Origin: Marinobacter arenosus
GTDB lineage: Bacteria; Pseudomonadota; Gammaproteobacteria; Pseudomonadales; Oleiphilaceae
DNA: 64,000 bases
Direction: 5' to 3'
Assembly: GCF_019264345.1 (NCBI RefSeq)
Contig: NZ_JAHVAO010000002.1
Span: forward strand, 273,711 to 337,710
Made by a program: the position numbers and the translations under genes. Shown one piece after another: positions 35,605-45,848 of the stretch. Within the stretch, counting starts at the first letter, position 1. Every line of letters begins with the position of its first letter. A model generated the notes under the pieces. That model was given only the letters and a program-made list of their open reading frames with translations. It did not search any database and had not been told where the DNA came from.

Positions 35605-37251
35605 GTGAACTCACTTTTCTTCCTGTTTTCGCACCTGTTCAGCCTGAGGCTGCTGGTGGTCGTGGCGGCGGTGGTGTTTGCCGTTGCCGGCGATCACCTT
35701 GCGTTCCTCAGTTGGGCCGACCGTGTTCTGCTCAGTTTGCTGGGCGCCCCGGATTCCGACAACCTGTCGATGCCGATCCCGGCTGACGCGCTGCAGGCGA
35801 CCCTGACGGCGCGCGGTCTGTCCGAGCCGGTCTGGTCCGATCTGGCCATTCGCGTGGGCCTGGTGTTGTCAGCGCTCTATCTGGTGCTTGCAATCCCGAA
35901 GATGGGGGCGTCGGTGGCGCTGCCGGTCACGCTCCTGCTGGGTGGTTCGCTGATTGTTCTGCAGGCAGCGCTGACCTTCTACAACAGCGAATGGTTGCCC
36001 CTGGGTGAGGTGATCACCTTGCTGGGCGCCGGGTTTGTGACCATGCTCTTCTGGCTTCAGCCGGATCGTGAGATACGCGCATTGAGCGCCAACGTCCGCG
36101 AGGCCCGTGTTCGACTCGCCAAGCTGCTGCTGCAACAGGGGCACACCGACGAGGCCCTGGACGCCATAATGGCTTGTCCGGTGTGTGAGGATGCGCTGGA
36201 GGTTCGTTATGAGATCGCCATCCAGCAGGAACGGAAGCGTCAGTACGAGAAAGCAATCCAGACGTATCGGGGCATCCTGGAGAACCGGAAGCACTTCCGG
36301 GACGCCGCAGACCGGTTGGCGGCGCTGGAGAAACTCTCCCCGGAAACAACCTCCCTGCAGACAGGTGGTTTCGACAGTACCCGAACATTGCTGATGCCGG
36401 CGCAGTCCCTGAGCCGACCCACCCTGGGCAGGTACGAGATTGAACGGGAAATAGGGCGGGGTGCCATGGGCGTTGTGTACCTCGGCAAGGACCCCAAGAT
36501 CGCCCGTACCGTCGCCATCAAGACTCTGAGTTATGAGGCCTTCGACGACGGCCACCTGGCGGAGTTGAAAGACCGCTTCTTCCGCGAAGCCGAAGCCGCC
36601 GGCCGGCTCAATCACCCGGCCATCGTGACCGTTTATGATGTCGGCGAAGAGGCAGACCTCGCCTACATCGCCATGGATTATGCGAGGGGCCGGCCCCTGA
36701 GCGATTTTGGCAAGCCGGGGCGGTTGCTGCCGCTGCATACGGTGCTGGATATCGTGGCCCAGGTGGCGGATGCCCTGGCCTATGCCCACAGCCAGAAAAT
36801 CGTGCATCGGGATATCAAGCCGGGCAACATCATCTACAACCCGGACGACGGTGGCATCAAGATTACCGACTTCGGTATCGCCAAGATTTCCGACGATTCC
36901 CGGACTCGCACCGGCAGTGTGATGGGCAGCCCGCTGTATATGTCGCCGGAGCAGCTCAAGGGCCAGAAGGTCACCGGTGCCTCGGATATCTACAGCCTCG
37001 GTGTCACCCTGTACAAACTGGTGAGCGGGGAGACACCCTACCAGGGGGATACCCTGGCCAACCTGACCTACCAGATTCTTAACAAGCGTCCCCGCAGTGT
37101 TCGCGAATTCAATGCCGATCTTCCAAACGGCCTGGTTCGACTGATCAATAAGGCAATCCAGCGTGAACCGGACAAGCGATTTGCGTCCGCGTCCACCATG
37201 GCCGAGGCAGTCCGCCGGCTCGCCGTCAGGGAAGCAAAGGAGGTCTCCTGA
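35605..37251 (+). CDS. Membrane serine/threonine protein kinase (Hanks type)
   Basis: A 548-residue protein starting with GTG at 35605. Four N-terminal membrane helices (about 10-155) and a helical, TPR-like stretch (about 165-240) precede a kinase domain (about 276-545). The domain has IGRGAMGVVY, VAIK, HRDIKPGN (catalytic Asp near 402), DFGIAK and an SPLYMSPEQLKG activation loop. Unlike PknB-type kinases, the membrane part is at the N-terminus with no C-terminal sensor. It overlaps the phosphatase gene by one base (TGATG). Confidence 0.92.
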   Translation: MNSLFFLFSHLFSLRLLVVVAAVVFAVAGDHLAFLSWADRVLLSLLGAPDSDNLSMPIPADALQATLTARGLSEPVWSDLAIRVGLVLSALYLVLAIPKMGASVALPVTLLLGGSLIVLQAALTFYNSEWLPLGEVITLLGAGFVTMLFWLQPDREIRALSANVREARVRLAKLLLQQGHTDEALDAIMACPVCEDALEVRYEIAIQQERKRQYEKAIQTYRGILENRKHFRDAADRLAALEKLSPETTSLQTGGFDSTRTLLMPAQSLSRPTLGRYEIEREIGRGAMGVVYLGKDPKIARTVAIKTLSYEAFDDGHLAELKDRFFREAEAAGRLNHPAIVTVYDVGEEADLAYIAMDYARGRPLSDFGKPGRLLPLHTVLDIVAQVADALAYAHSQKIVHRDIKPGNIIYNPDDGGIKITDFGIAKISDDSRTRTGSVMGSPLYMSPEQLKGQKVTGASDIYSLGVTLYKLVSGETPYQGDTLANLTYQILNKRPRSVREFNADLPNGLVRLINKAIQREPDKRFASASTMAEAVRRLAVREAKEVS

Positions 37252-37988
37252 TGGGCGTTCAGATTGCAGGCCGTAGCCACACCGGCGCCGTACGGGAAAA
37301 CAATCAGGATGTGGTGGTGTGGCAGGTTCGTGATGGCGGCGATGGCGCACTGATGCTCGTCGCCGACGGTATGGGTGGGTACCAGGGGGGCGAAATCGCA
37401 AGCCGGCTGGCGGCGGATTCCGTCATGGAGGCACTCACGCCCGGGTTGTTCGGCGGTGAAGCACCCTGCAAGGAACGTCTGGAGGCTGCACTGGTACTCG
37501 CCAATGAACGCATCCAGGCACGACGGGCCGAGGACAGTCAGTTGGACAAGATGGGCACCACCCTGGTGGTGGCCTGGGTTGAGGGCTCCACAGCGCATAT
37601 TGCCCACGTGGGGGATTCCCGCTGCTATCTGATCCGGCAATCTCGAGCGGACTGCCTGACCCGCGACGACACGGTGGTTCAGAACATGCTTGAAGATGGC
37701 AGCATCTCCGAGACGGATGCCCCCAACGTGCCGTTTCGAAATGTCCTCACGCGGGCGGTCGGTGCCATGGACCCACTTGAAATCAGCTACGGTAGCCACG
37801 CACTGAAGCCCGGTGATCAGTTGCTGCTGTGCTCGGATGGCCTGACCAACTCTGTCCCTCAGTCAGACTGGGAGGACCTGATCAAGAACGCTGACAGCAC
37901 GGAATCCGCCGTGGATGCACTGATTGAAACCGCCCTGGACAATCAGGCGTCGGACAACGTGTCTGCAGTATTAATGACCCTGAATTAA
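37251..37988 (+). CDS. PP2C-family protein phosphatase
   Basis: A 245-residue metal-dependent phosphatase. The metal-binding residues are in NNQDV, DGMGGYQGG, GDSRCY, LLCSDGLTN and SDNVSAVL. It starts at the last base of the kinase stop, so the pair is translationally coupled, as in PppA/PpkA-type systems. It should reverse phosphorylation by the upstream kinase. Confidence 0.93.
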   Translation: MGVQIAGRSHTGAVRENNQDVVVWQVRDGGDGALMLVADGMGGYQGGEIASRLAADSVMEALTPGLFGGEAPCKERLEAALVLANERIQARRAEDSQLDKMGTTLVVAWVEGSTAHIAHVGDSRCYLIRQSRADCLTRDDTVVQNMLEDGSISETDAPNVPFRNVLTRAVGAMDPLEISYGSHALKPGDQLLLCSDGLTNSVPQSDWEDLIKNADSTESAVDALIETALDNQASDNVSAVLMTLN

Positions 37989-38003
37989 GCAGAGGAACCT
38001 GAC

Positions 38004-38354
38004 ATGGCATCGTTTTCACAGCTGGTAGACAACGTGGTCGTCAACACGTTTGAACTGGAGCAACCCGAGACCCGGATCGGCCGGCGCAACGACAACGATA
38101 TCCAGATCGACGAGATTTCCGTGAGTGGTCATCATGCGGTGATCGAGGCCGTCCCCAACGCCTACCTCGACGGTACGATTGACTACTACATCACCGACAG
38201 CAACAGCACCAACGGCACCTTCGTCAACGACATCCGCATCGAGAGCCGTCAGCGCCTGAACAGTAACGACATGGTCCGGGTCGGCTGGAATGAGTTCCGT
38301 TTTATCGACGAGGACGAGAACGCGCTCGAGAAAACCGCCTACATTCTGGACTGA
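38004..38354 (+). CDS. FHA-domain protein
   Basis: A 116-residue single FHA domain, which recognises phosphothreonine. The family pattern is clear: RIGRRNDNDIQI, VSGHHAVIE and NSTNGTFVN. It follows the phosphatase by 15 bases and should be a target or scaffold for the kinase. No type VI secretion genes are nearby, so this is a stand-alone kinase/phosphatase/FHA module. Confidence 0.92.
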   Translation: MASFSQLVDNVVVNTFELEQPETRIGRRNDNDIQIDEISVSGHHAVIEAVPNAYLDGTIDYYITDSNSTNGTFVNDIRIESRQRLNSNDMVRVGWNEFRFIDEDENALEKTAYILD

Positions 38355-38369
38355 ACGCCGGGACCGGGT

Positions 38370-39098
38370 TCAGTCGAGGTTGTCGATGACCAGATCGGAG
38401 AAGCGCTGCAGCAGGCTGGAGGCCACCGGTGCCGGTTCGACCGCTGCAAGCAGTGCGTCCGGATCCAGGTTCTCGGCGGCCAGCTCGGGCGCCTGGACGC
38501 CCAGGTAGGCTGTCATGATGGCGTCCGTGAATTCCGGGTGGAACTGGACGCCCCAGGCGCAGTCGCCAACCCGGAATGCCTGATGGGGTTCAAACTGACT
38601 GCGGCCCAGCAGAACGGCTCCTGGCGGTAGGCCAAGCACCGATTGCTTGTGGGTCAGTTGAGCCTTGAACGTTGCCGGCAGGCCGGCAAACAGTAGGTCG
38701 GATTCGGCGACCGGCAGCAGTTCGATTGTCTTGGTGCCGGTTTCACGGCCCTCAGGGTGGTACCCGACCTCGCCGCCCAGGGCATGAGCAAGCAACTGAT
38801 GGCCATAGCACACGCCCAGAACCGGAATCCTTTGATCGACAGCGCCTGCCAGCCATTGGGCAGTCGCTTCGCTCCATGATGCCCGGTCACTGACCATGGC
38901 GGGGGAGCCCGTCACCACGATGCCGTCCCAATCGTGGGCATTGCCGGGGACGTCACCCTGCTCAACGTTGACCACGGTGAGCGCGAGCTCGTTCGAAAGT
39001 CCCCGAACGAACCAGTCCTCAAAATCACCGGAAACCTCCCTGATGGTGGGGTAGGTGGTTCCGGTCTTCAGGATGACGACCCTGGCCTGGCGGCTCAC
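38370..39098 (-). CDS. Class I glutamine amidotransferase-like protein
   Basis: A 242-residue protein. The catalytic Cys is in [12 protein letters not shown] (about residue 97) and the His-Glu pair in VQFHPEF (about residue 180), as in the GMP-synthase-like GATase1 group. It may hydrolyse gamma-glutamyl compounds or serve an unidentified synthase. It starts inside the end of the YebC-type gene, with a four-base overlap, so the two are co-transcribed. Confidence 0.9.
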   Translation of the reverse strand: MSRQARVVILKTGTTYPTIREVSGDFEDWFVRGLSNELALTVVNVEQGDVPGNAHDWDGIVVTGSPAMVSDRASWSEATAQWLAGAVDQRIPVLGVCYGHQLLAHALGGEVGYHPEGRETGTKTIELLPVAESDLLFAGLPATFKAQLTHKQSVLGLPPGAVLLGRSQFEPHQAFRVGDCAWGVQFHPEFTDAIMTAYLGVQAPELAAENLDPDALLAAVEPAPVASSLLQRFSDLVIDNLD

Positions 39099-39826
39099 TC
39101 GGCTTGCTCGGGCAGTTGGGCGTTGTGGAACACGTTCTGGACGTCGTCCAGATCATTCAGCATGTCGAGAAACTTCTCGAACAGGGGAATGTCATCGCCT
39201 TCCACCTGGGTGGTGGTTTTCGGCAGGAACTGGATTTCGTCGGCTTCAAAATCAATGCCTTCGAAGGCTTCTGTCAGAGCCTGGCGAGCCTTGGCGTACT
39301 CGGTGTTGGGAGTGAAAACGGTGATCAGTCCGCCTTCGTTTTCGATGTCCGTGACGTCGACGTCCGCTTCCATCAGTGCTTCCAGTACGGCTTCTTCGTC
39401 GTCGTGCTTGAACGCGAAAATGGCGCAGTGGTCGAACATGTGCGCCACGGCGCCCGGCGTGCCGATCTTGCACTTGGTCTTGGTGAAGGCGAGACGGACG
39501 TCCCCGAAAGTGCGGTTCGGATTGTCGGTGAGGCAGTCGACAATCACCATGCAGTTGCCCGGGCCATACCCTTCATACCGGGCCGGGGAATAATCCTCGC
39601 CAGCGCCGCCCTTGGCCTTGTCGATGGCCTTTTCGATAACGTGAGACGGTACCTGGTCCTTCTTGGCCCGATCAATCAGCCCTCGGAGGGACAGGTTGCC
39701 ATCCGGATCTGTGCCGCCGGACTTGGCCGCCATGTAGATCTCTCGACCGTATTTGCTGTAGACCTTGGTTTTCGCTGCGGCCGTTTTGGCCATCGACTCT
39801 TTGCGGTTCTGGTAGGCTCTGCCCAT
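39095..39826 (-). CDS. YebC/PmpR-family protein (YeeN branch)
   Basis: A 243-residue protein with three domains typical of YebC/TACO1. It begins [21 protein letters not shown] and contains [19 protein letters not shown], the shorter N-terminal type of E. coli YeeN. Family members act either as DNA-binding transcriptional regulators or, as recently shown for YebC, in translation of proline-rich stretches. Which applies is not decided by sequence. It is upstream of the amidotransferase. Confidence 0.9.
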   Translation of the reverse strand: MGRAYQNRKESMAKTAAAKTKVYSKYGREIYMAAKSGGTDPDGNLSLRGLIDRAKKDQVPSHVIEKAIDKAKGGAGEDYSPARYEGYGPGNCMVIVDCLTDNPNRTFGDVRLAFTKTKCKIGTPGAVAHMFDHCAIFAFKHDDEEAVLEALMEADVDVTDIENEGGLITVFTPNTEYAKARQALTEAFEGIDFEADEIQFLPKTTTQVEGDDIPLFEKFLDMLNDLDDVQNVFHNAQLPEQAE

Positions 39827-40139
39827 CTGCGCTGCCTCTCTATTTCTTGGGAAAGGGCCGGATTTTACTCAACTATGGCGTCATCGAACAGGCTTATTTG
39901 CCTTCTCAATGCATGTTGAGCGGGCGTGGTTGCCCCCGTTTGCAGGGGTCGGGAAGCCTCGGTGGACTCTGAACCAAATTTCTTTTCAATTTCATGTAAC
40001 GATTTGCAGAATTTACCCTCTAAGCCTTACCCGGTTGAGGCCGGGTTTATCCTGAATTCGTGGGTCAGGCCCGGGTGGCTGGCCCGATGATGCTGTTCCT
40101 GAGTCCGGGGATATCGGGCTTAAGAAGGAGGGTATCTCA
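39827..40139. other. Intergenic region with a stable hairpin, no gene seen
   Basis: No coding frame was recognised. An ACCCGG/CCGGGT hairpin (40029-40046) is followed by a second T-containing region, upstream of an AAGGAGG site (40125-40131). It should hold the promoters for the two divergent genes. No small RNA is identified. Confidence 0.45.
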
Positions 40140-40472
40140 ATGAAACAGGTAGTGATTTGTTCGGCAACACTGGCGATGACGCTGTTTGTTGCACCATTAT
40201 ATGGCGATAACTGGGAGCGTCAGAACCAGCGTCAGGCGATGATGGAGCATCAGGCGCAGATGGATTCCAGCATGGCGATGCGCCACAGCTATTCCGAAAC
40301 AGAACAGAACCGCCGAAGGCAGTTGGAGCGGGGCGCCCCGCAAAGCATCGAGGACATCGAGAGTCTGCCGTCTACGGCAGCGGGTCGTCCCGATGACCGG
40401 GGAATGGAATACCGGGACGACATGAATGACAGAAGGAAAGGTCACAGGGGAGAGATTGAATACGATTACTAG
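40140..40472 (+). CDS. Hypothetical exported protein, 110 residues
   Basis: A short secreted protein. The signal peptide (MKQVVICSATLAMTLFVAPLYG, probable cut near residue 22) is followed by a highly charged, Glu/Arg/Met-rich region (RQNQRQAMMEHQAQMD, RRRQLERGAPQSIEDIE) with no cysteine or known domain. It is probably periplasmic and disordered. The start has an ideal AAGGAGG ribosome site. Its transcript ends at the terminator at 40531-40558. Confidence 0.65.
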   Translation: MKQVVICSATLAMTLFVAPLYGDNWERQNQRQAMMEHQAQMDSSMAMRHSYSETEQNRRRQLERGAPQSIEDIESLPSTAAGRPDDRGMEYRDDMNDRRKGHRGEIEYDY

Positions 40473-40530
40473 AAAGCATTCCCCCATAGAGTCGGTTGTC
40501 AGGTTCGCCTTGGATCGACACGCCGGCACC

Positions 40531-40558
40531 AAGGAACAGCCGTCCGGGGCCGTTCCTT
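40531..40558. terminator. Bidirectional terminator between convergent genes
   Basis: AAGGAAC pairs with GTTCCTT across GCC...GGC, with a T-run on the plus side and an A-run on the minus side. It lies between the convergent genes ending at 40472 and 40564. Confidence 0.8.
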
Positions 40559-40563
40559 TCTGA

Positions 40564-41364
40564 TCAGATATAGTCCACCGGGCGCCGATAATTTTCCTGC
40601 GTCATCAGGTCAATTCCGCACTCCATGTCGCTCACCCAGTCCAGGAAGCGCTCAACCATGGCCGGTCCTTCGAAGCGCTTGCCGTGCTGGGGCACGATCA
40701 TATCCACGTCCAGTTCCCTCACCATATTCGCCCACAGCTGACAGACCTTTCTGGAAGCAATGTAACGGCGGTGAAAGCCGATCATGCTGGGAATGTGCTT
40801 GTCGAAATCGGCGACGGGCAGATGGTCGTCCTCGCCTCCGAGTGAGGCGCCCAGGTCGCCAGAGAAGAGTATCTTCGCCACCGGATCGTAGAACTGGAGG
40901 TTGCCAACCGAGTGCATGAAGTGGGCCGGCAGGCACTGCAGGTAGGAATCGCCGAACTTCACGTTTGCGCCGGCGTCGGGCACGCTCACGATGCGGTCGT
41001 AGACGCTGCCGCTGAGCTGGCTGGTGACGTAGCCGGACACCAGGTGAGGCAGGAATCGCGCCCAGAGCCGGGAGGTGACAATCTTGGCCCGGGTGTGAAC
41101 GATCCACCGGTCGATGGCGCCGATGATGTCCGGGTCCTGGTGTGACGCGAAGACGTAATCCATATCGCGAATGTTCATATACCGCGATGCCGCGACAGAA
41201 AGGGGGGTGTAGGTGAGATCTCCGCCCGGATCAATCAGTGCTTCGTGCTTGCCATCAACGATCAGGAACTGGTTGGACTGAACGCCCTCGCCGGTTACCA
41301 GTGAATCGAACATCAGGCATTTGTGGTGTCCGTTATCAAACAGAACAATCGGCTCGGCTGCCAT
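40564..41364 (-). CDS. Oxygen-binding di-iron protein, MBL fold (ODP type)
   Basis: A 266-residue metallo-beta-lactamase-fold protein. The ligand motif is HQDPD where classical members have HxHxDH or HxExDH, and further ligands lie in PAHFMHSVG, FSGDLGAS and PQHGKRF. The altered HxDPD motif places it in the ODP group related to flavodiiron proteins, which bind di-iron and oxygen and may act in chemotaxis-linked or oxidative sensing. No flavodoxin domain is attached. No chemotaxis gene is nearby. Confidence 0.85.
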   Translation of the reverse strand: MAAEPIVLFDNGHHKCLMFDSLVTGEGVQSNQFLIVDGKHEALIDPGGDLTYTPLSVAASRYMNIRDMDYVFASHQDPDIIGAIDRWIVHTRAKIVTSRLWARFLPHLVSGYVTSQLSGSVYDRIVSVPDAGANVKFGDSYLQCLPAHFMHSVGNLQFYDPVAKILFSGDLGASLGGEDDHLPVADFDKHIPSMIGFHRRYIASRKVCQLWANMVRELDVDMIVPQHGKRFEGPAMVERFLDWVSDMECGIDLMTQENYRRPVDYI

Positions 41365-41513
41365 GTGAAATCTCCCGCTGGACGTGGAATAACCGGCCCC
41401 ATGGCCGGTTACTGCAAAGTGCGCGGAGATTACAAAATCGCGAATAGCAACCTATTGCTGCAGGTCAAATATCTGATATTCATCAAGTAAGGTTTTGTAC
41501 GCGCAACCGGTGT

Positions 41514-41942
41514 TCAGGCCAGTTCGGGCACACGCTTGATGCCCCGGCGGATGCCTTGCTCCAGTGCCGAGCTGACCACTTTGCCGGTGAAGGGCACGAT
41601 GTCTTCGAAGCGAATGGTGTAGTGGACACGGGTGTAGCCTTCCGGGGTGTCCTCGAACAGGATTCGGCCGATGTGGTTCTTGATCGGGCTCATGCTGGTG
41701 ATGGTGTACTCGATCAGTGAATCCGGCTCGAAGTTCAATATGGTTTCTTTCAGGCCCAGCGGCCCGATACCGATTTTGCGGACAGAGCCTATGCCGTTCG
41801 GGTCGGCCTGGTCGCTGTCCTTGATGCGCTTGACGGGGGCTCCCAGCAGCTTTCCGAAACGTCGGTGATCCGCGAACAGGGCGAACACCTTGCTTCGGGG
41901 AACGTCAAATGTTTCTTCAATTTCAATCGTGTACATAGCCAT
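41514..41942 (-). CDS. SRPBCC-fold (START/Bet v1-like) protein
   Basis: A 142-residue protein starting at 41942. The pattern YTIEIEETFDVPRSKVFALFADHRRFGKLLG is the entry strand and helix of the polyketide-cyclase/SRPBCC fold, and the final helix (VSSALEQGIRRGIKRV) closes the cavity. Members bind hydrophobic ligands. A longer frame begins further upstream but lacks a good ribosome site. Confidence 0.85.
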   Translation of the reverse strand: MAMYTIEIEETFDVPRSKVFALFADHRRFGKLLGAPVKRIKDSDQADPNGIGSVRKIGIGPLGLKETILNFEPDSLIEYTITSMSPIKNHIGRILFEDTPEGYTRVHYTIRFEDIVPFTGKVVSSALEQGIRRGIKRVPELA

Positions 41943-42047
41943 AGGCTCACTCTTCTTGTGCGTTATGTCGCCCAAGAGTATCCGTTTCATTTTACCAACA
42001 AAAGTCGCGGTAATGGACAGGTCCAAGTCTGGCCCGAATCGCCCGGT

Positions 42048-42929
42048 TCAGTGCCGGGCCGTGTGTCGGTAATCCCGGGGTGATTGACCCATTACCTTCT
42101 TGAATAACCGCGAAAAATAATAGGCGTCGTCATAGCCCAGACGGCGGCTGATGTCGGCGAAAGTGAGCTCGGTGGTGTCCAGCATCTGACAGGCCCGCTC
42201 CACCTTCAGGTGCAGGAAGTGCTGGATGGGCGAGGTGCCGGTCTGTTCCCGGTAGCGGGTCGCGAAATGCGCCGGCGACACGCCGGCGAGTTCGGCCAGT
42301 TGCTCGAGGGAGATACGCTCGTCCAGATGTTCGCGCATGTAGTTGTGGATGGTGTCCAGCTCTGCCTTTTGCTCGTGGCTGGTTTCGTCCGCGTTCAGCG
42401 GCACAGCCGCCATCAGCTGGCGCAGCCGGTTGGCTGCGTGAATGAGGCCCCGGGCTCGGAAGCCGGTCTGCCGCACCGAGAGCAGGCCGTTAAAGTCCAC
42501 CAGCAGACGCGGCTGGCGCCCCAGATGCCGGATCCGGGTGGTCCCCGAAAACCCCATGTAATTCCGAAACTCCTCGGCCAGGGGACCGGTGTAGTGGACC
42601 CAGTGGATTGTCCATGGGTTGTCCGGATCGGAGGTATAGCGGTGGTGCGCGCCGGCCGGTAGAAGCAGCAGATCCCCGGGCTCTACCGTGTAGGGCTCAC
42701 CCAGCACGTTCAGGAACGCCTTGCCCTCGGTGCAGTAGATCAAAAGATTGTCGCTGTGGTGCTCCCGGTGCATGTGATGCCCCGCCGCCCTGCGATAGTG
42801 GCCGAACGCCAGGGGGTACAGGTCCCGGGTCAGCGGGTGGCTGGAGAGCAGCCGGATTATGGGGGCTGGTACCACGTAGCGAACGCTGTCTTCCGGTACC
42901 GGCCACTGCGAGGTTTGTGTCATTGCCAT
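42048..42929 (-). CDS. mmsR: AraC-family regulator MmsR
   Basis: A 293-residue AraC-type activator. The N-terminal cupin-like effector domain (about 20-110) carries [24 protein letters not shown], quoted only to show its His-rich ligand region, and the C-terminal pair of helix-turn-helices carries [19 protein letters not shown] and [20 protein letters not shown]. In Pseudomonas, MmsR sits divergently beside mmsAB and activates it on valine or 3-hydroxyisobutyrate. The same arrangement is seen here, with a 157-base gap to mmsA. The identification is by position and family. Confidence 0.85.
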   Translation of the reverse strand: MAMTQTSQWPVPEDSVRYVVPAPIIRLLSSHPLTRDLYPLAFGHYRRAAGHHMHREHHSDNLLIYCTEGKAFLNVLGEPYTVEPGDLLLLPAGAHHRYTSDPDNPWTIHWVHYTGPLAEEFRNYMGFSGTTRIRHLGRQPRLLVDFNGLLSVRQTGFRARGLIHAANRLRQLMAAVPLNADETSHEQKAELDTIHNYMREHLDERISLEQLAELAGVSPAHFATRYREQTGTSPIQHFLHLKVERACQMLDTTELTFADISRRLGYDDAYYFSRLFKKVMGQSPRDYRHTARH

Positions 42930-43086
42930 TGTCGCTGTTTTTGGTGGTGATCGAAAGATAGTCCATCAAGAGCGAAATTTAGTCAATCACGCTCCCGCAC
43001 ACCCCGTGCTAGTCTTTTTGCATTCGTGGTCGGAACCTCACGGTTTTCGGCTTGCTTCCCTCATAACAACAAACAGGGATTTTGCT

Positions 43087-44577
43087 ATGAAAAATGTACC
43101 TCTGTACCTTGCCGGTGAATTCATCCAGAGCCAGACCCATGAATGGATCGATGTCACCGACCCCGCCACCAACGAAGTGATCGCCAAGGCTCCGTGCACC
43201 ACGCACGCGGAAATGGAGCAGGCCATCAAGTACGCGGGTGAAGTCTTCAAGACCTGGAAGGAAACGCCTGTGTCTGAGCGTGCCCGGGTCATGCTGCGCT
43301 ACCAGGCGCTGCTGAAAGAACATCATGACGACATCGCCGAAATCCTGTCCCAGGAAACCGGTAAAACCTTTGAAGACGCCAAGGGCGACGTCTGGCGCGG
43401 TATCGAGGTAGTCGAGCACGCGGCCAACGTGGCCTCCCTGATGATGGGCGAAACCGTCGAAAATGTGGCCCGTGGCGTTGACACCCACTCCTGGACCCAG
43501 CCGCTGGGCGTATGTGCGGGCATCACCCCGTTCAACTTCCCGGCCATGATTCCGCTGTGGATGTTCCCGATGGCCATCGCCTGCGGCAATACCTTCATTC
43601 TGAAGCCGTCCGAGCAGGACCCGCTGACGCCGATGCGCCTGGCGGAGCTGTTTGAGGAGGCCGGTGCCCCGAAAGGCGTGCTGCAGGTTGTTCACGGTGG
43701 CAAGGAGCAGGTCGACACCCTGTTGACCGATCCGGCGATCCGCGCCATCTCCTTCGTTGGTTCCGTTCCGGTGGGCCGCTACATCTATGAAACCGGCACC
43801 CGCAATATGAAGCGCGTGCAGAGTTTCGCCGGCGCCAAGAACCACATGGTCATCATGCCCGATGCCGACAAGCAGCAGGTCATCAACGCGCTCGTCGGTG
43901 CCTCCGTCGGCGCGGCCGGCCAGCGCTGCATGGCGATTTCCGTGGCCGTGTTCGTGGGTGAGGCCCAGCAGTGGATTCCGGAACTGAAAGAAGCTATGGC
44001 CAAGGTTCGCCCGGGTGCCTGGGACGACGCTGGCGCCAGCTATGGCCCGATTATCAGCGCCAAGGCCAAGGACCGGGTTGAATCCCTGATTGCCACCGGT
44101 GAAGCGCAGGGCGCCAACCTGCTGCTCGACGGCCGTGGATGCACCGTCGATGGTCTGCCGGACGGCAACTGGGTCGGCCCGACCCTGTTCTCCGGTGTGA
44201 CCACCGAGATGGACATCTACAACGAGGAAATCTTCGGCCCGGTTCTCTGTTGCATGGAAACCGACAGCCTGGGTGAGGCGATCGAACTGATCAACAACAG
44301 CCCGTACGGCAATGGTACGTCCATCTTCACTGCATCCGGTGGCTGCGCCCGCCGCTTCCAGCACGAGATCGATGTGGGCCAGGTGGGCGTAAACGTGCCC
44401 ATTCCGGTACCCCTGCCGTTCTTCTCATTCACCGGCTGGAAGGGGTCCTTCTACGGTGATCAGCACGCCTACGGCAAGCAGGCGGTGCGCTTCTACACCG
44501 AAACCAAGACGGTCACGTCGCGCTGGTTCTCAAGCGAAGCCAGCACCAAGGCGAACTTCTCTATCCAGTTGCGTTGA
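43087..44577 (+). CDS. mmsA: Methylmalonate-semialdehyde dehydrogenase, CoA-acylating
   Basis: A 496-residue aldehyde dehydrogenase. NAD-binding and active-site features are present, with the catalytic Cys in GQRCMAIS near residue 284 and [17 protein letters not shown] typical of MmsA. It turns methylmalonate or malonate semialdehyde into propionyl- or acetyl-CoA, the last step of valine breakdown. ATG 43087 is the family start; a longer frame (43006) is not. A terminator follows the gene. Confidence 0.95.
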   Translation: MKNVPLYLAGEFIQSQTHEWIDVTDPATNEVIAKAPCTTHAEMEQAIKYAGEVFKTWKETPVSERARVMLRYQALLKEHHDDIAEILSQETGKTFEDAKGDVWRGIEVVEHAANVASLMMGETVENVARGVDTHSWTQPLGVCAGITPFNFPAMIPLWMFPMAIACGNTFILKPSEQDPLTPMRLAELFEEAGAPKGVLQVVHGGKEQVDTLLTDPAIRAISFVGSVPVGRYIYETGTRNMKRVQSFAGAKNHMVIMPDADKQQVINALVGASVGAAGQRCMAISVAVFVGEAQQWIPELKEAMAKVRPGAWDDAGASYGPIISAKAKDRVESLIATGEAQGANLLLDGRGCTVDGLPDGNWVGPTLFSGVTTEMDIYNEEIFGPVLCCMETDSLGEAIELINNSPYGNGTSIFTASGGCARRFQHEIDVGQVGVNVPIPVPLPFFSFTGWKGSFYGDQHAYGKQAVRFYTETKTVTSRWFSSEASTKANFSIQLR

Positions 44578-44600
44578 GTGTGTTGTAGGTGGGGTAAGTT

Positions 44601-44631
44601 GGGCCGGAACCTGTTTCCGGCCCCCTTTTTT
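44601..44631 (+). terminator. Rho-independent terminator after mmsA
   Basis: GGGCCGGAA (44601-44609) pairs with TTCCGGCCC (44615-44623) over a five-base loop and is followed by six Ts (44626-44631). It separates mmsA from the acyl-CoA dehydrogenase gene, so the latter should have readthrough or its own promoter. Confidence 0.9.
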
Positions 44632-44671
44632 GCTCCGCCTCAGCCCAACCTCTTAGATCTGGAGTGATTCA

Positions 44672-45838
44672 ATGGACTTTAATCTGACCGAAGACCAGCT
44701 GGCGTTCCGTGAGGCAGCGCGCGCGTTTGCGGAGAAATCCATGGCGCCGCACGCGGCAAAATGGGACGACGAGCATATCTTCCCCATCGACGTCATGAAG
44801 GAAGCCGGCGAGATGGGCTTTATGGGCCTGTACACGCCGGAAGCGCTGGGCGGCATGGGGCTGTCCCGTCTTGATACGTCGGTGATTGTTGAAGAGCTGG
44901 CCGCGGCATGCCCGTCCACGGCGGCGTTCATCACCATCCACAACATGGCGACCTGGATGGTGGCCAGTTTTGCCTCGGATGACCTGAAGCAGGAGATCGT
45001 GCCCAAACTCGCCAGTGGTGAATGGCTCGCCTCCTACTGCCTGACCGAACCCGGTGCCGGTTCGGACGCAGCCAGCCTGCGCACCAAGGCGGTCCGTGAC
45101 GGAGACAGTTACCTGATCACCGGCAGCAAGGTGTTTATTTCCGGTGCCGGCAGCACCGACATCCTGGTGCTCATGGCCCGAACCGGCGCCCCGGACAGCG
45201 GTGCCAAGGGTATCTCCACCTTCGTGATCCCGGCGGATGCCGAGGGCATTACCTACGGCAAGAATGAAGAAAAGATGGGGTGGCGCAGTCAGCCGACCCG
45301 AATGATCAGCCTTGAGAACGTGCGTATCCCGGCTTCCAATCGCGTGGGCGAGGAGGGTGACGGCTTCGCCATCGCCATGAAAGGGCTGGACGGCGGCCGG
45401 CTGAACATCGCCACCTGTTCCCTCGGGGGCGCCCAGGCCGCACTGCTGCGAGCCCGCAACTACATGCACGAGCGTGAGCAGTTCGGCAAGCCCCTGGCCG
45501 CGTTCCAAGCCCTGCAGTTCAAGCTCGCCGACATGGCGACCAACCTGGTGGCGGCCCGCCAGATGGTGCGGCTGGGGGCTTTCAAGCTCGACAGCGCCGA
45601 TCCGGAAGCGACCCTGCATTGTGCCATGGCCAAACGCTTCGCCACCGACGTCTGTTTCGACGTGGTCAACGATGCGCTGCAGCTGCACGGTGGCTACGGC
45701 TACATCCGGGAATACCCCCTGGAGCGCTACCTGCGGGACCTGAGGGTGCACCAGATACTCGAAGGCACCAACGAAATCATGCGCCTGATCGTCGCCCGTC
45801 GGCTGCTGGATGACGGCGTGGCCGAAGCGATCCAATAA
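44672..45838 (+). CDS. Isobutyryl-CoA dehydrogenase-like acyl-CoA dehydrogenase
   Basis: A 388-residue flavoenzyme. FAD- and substrate-binding patterns include YCLTEPGAGSDAASLRTKAV and MGWRSQPTRMISLENVRIP; the catalytic Glu is in ILEGTNEIMRLI near residue 367. Context with HIBCH and mmsB points to isobutyryl-CoA oxidation to methacrylyl-CoA in valine degradation. Ten bases separate it from the next gene. Confidence 0.92.
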   Translation: MDFNLTEDQLAFREAARAFAEKSMAPHAAKWDDEHIFPIDVMKEAGEMGFMGLYTPEALGGMGLSRLDTSVIVEELAAACPSTAAFITIHNMATWMVASFASDDLKQEIVPKLASGEWLASYCLTEPGAGSDAASLRTKAVRDGDSYLITGSKVFISGAGSTDILVLMARTGAPDSGAKGISTFVIPADAEGITYGKNEEKMGWRSQPTRMISLENVRIPASNRVGEEGDGFAIAMKGLDGGRLNIATCSLGGAQAALLRARNYMHEREQFGKPLAAFQALQFKLADMATNLVAARQMVRLGAFKLDSADPEATLHCAMAKRFATDVCFDVVNDALQLHGGYGYIREYPLERYLRDLRVHQILEGTNEIMRLIVARRLLDDGVAEAIQ

Positions 45839-45848
45839 GGAGAATTCC

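Noticed and set aside
35869..37401. A 510-codon minus-strand frame opposite the kinase and phosphatase
   Set aside because: The plus strand carries clear kinase and phosphatase motifs in all required places; the antisense frame has none.
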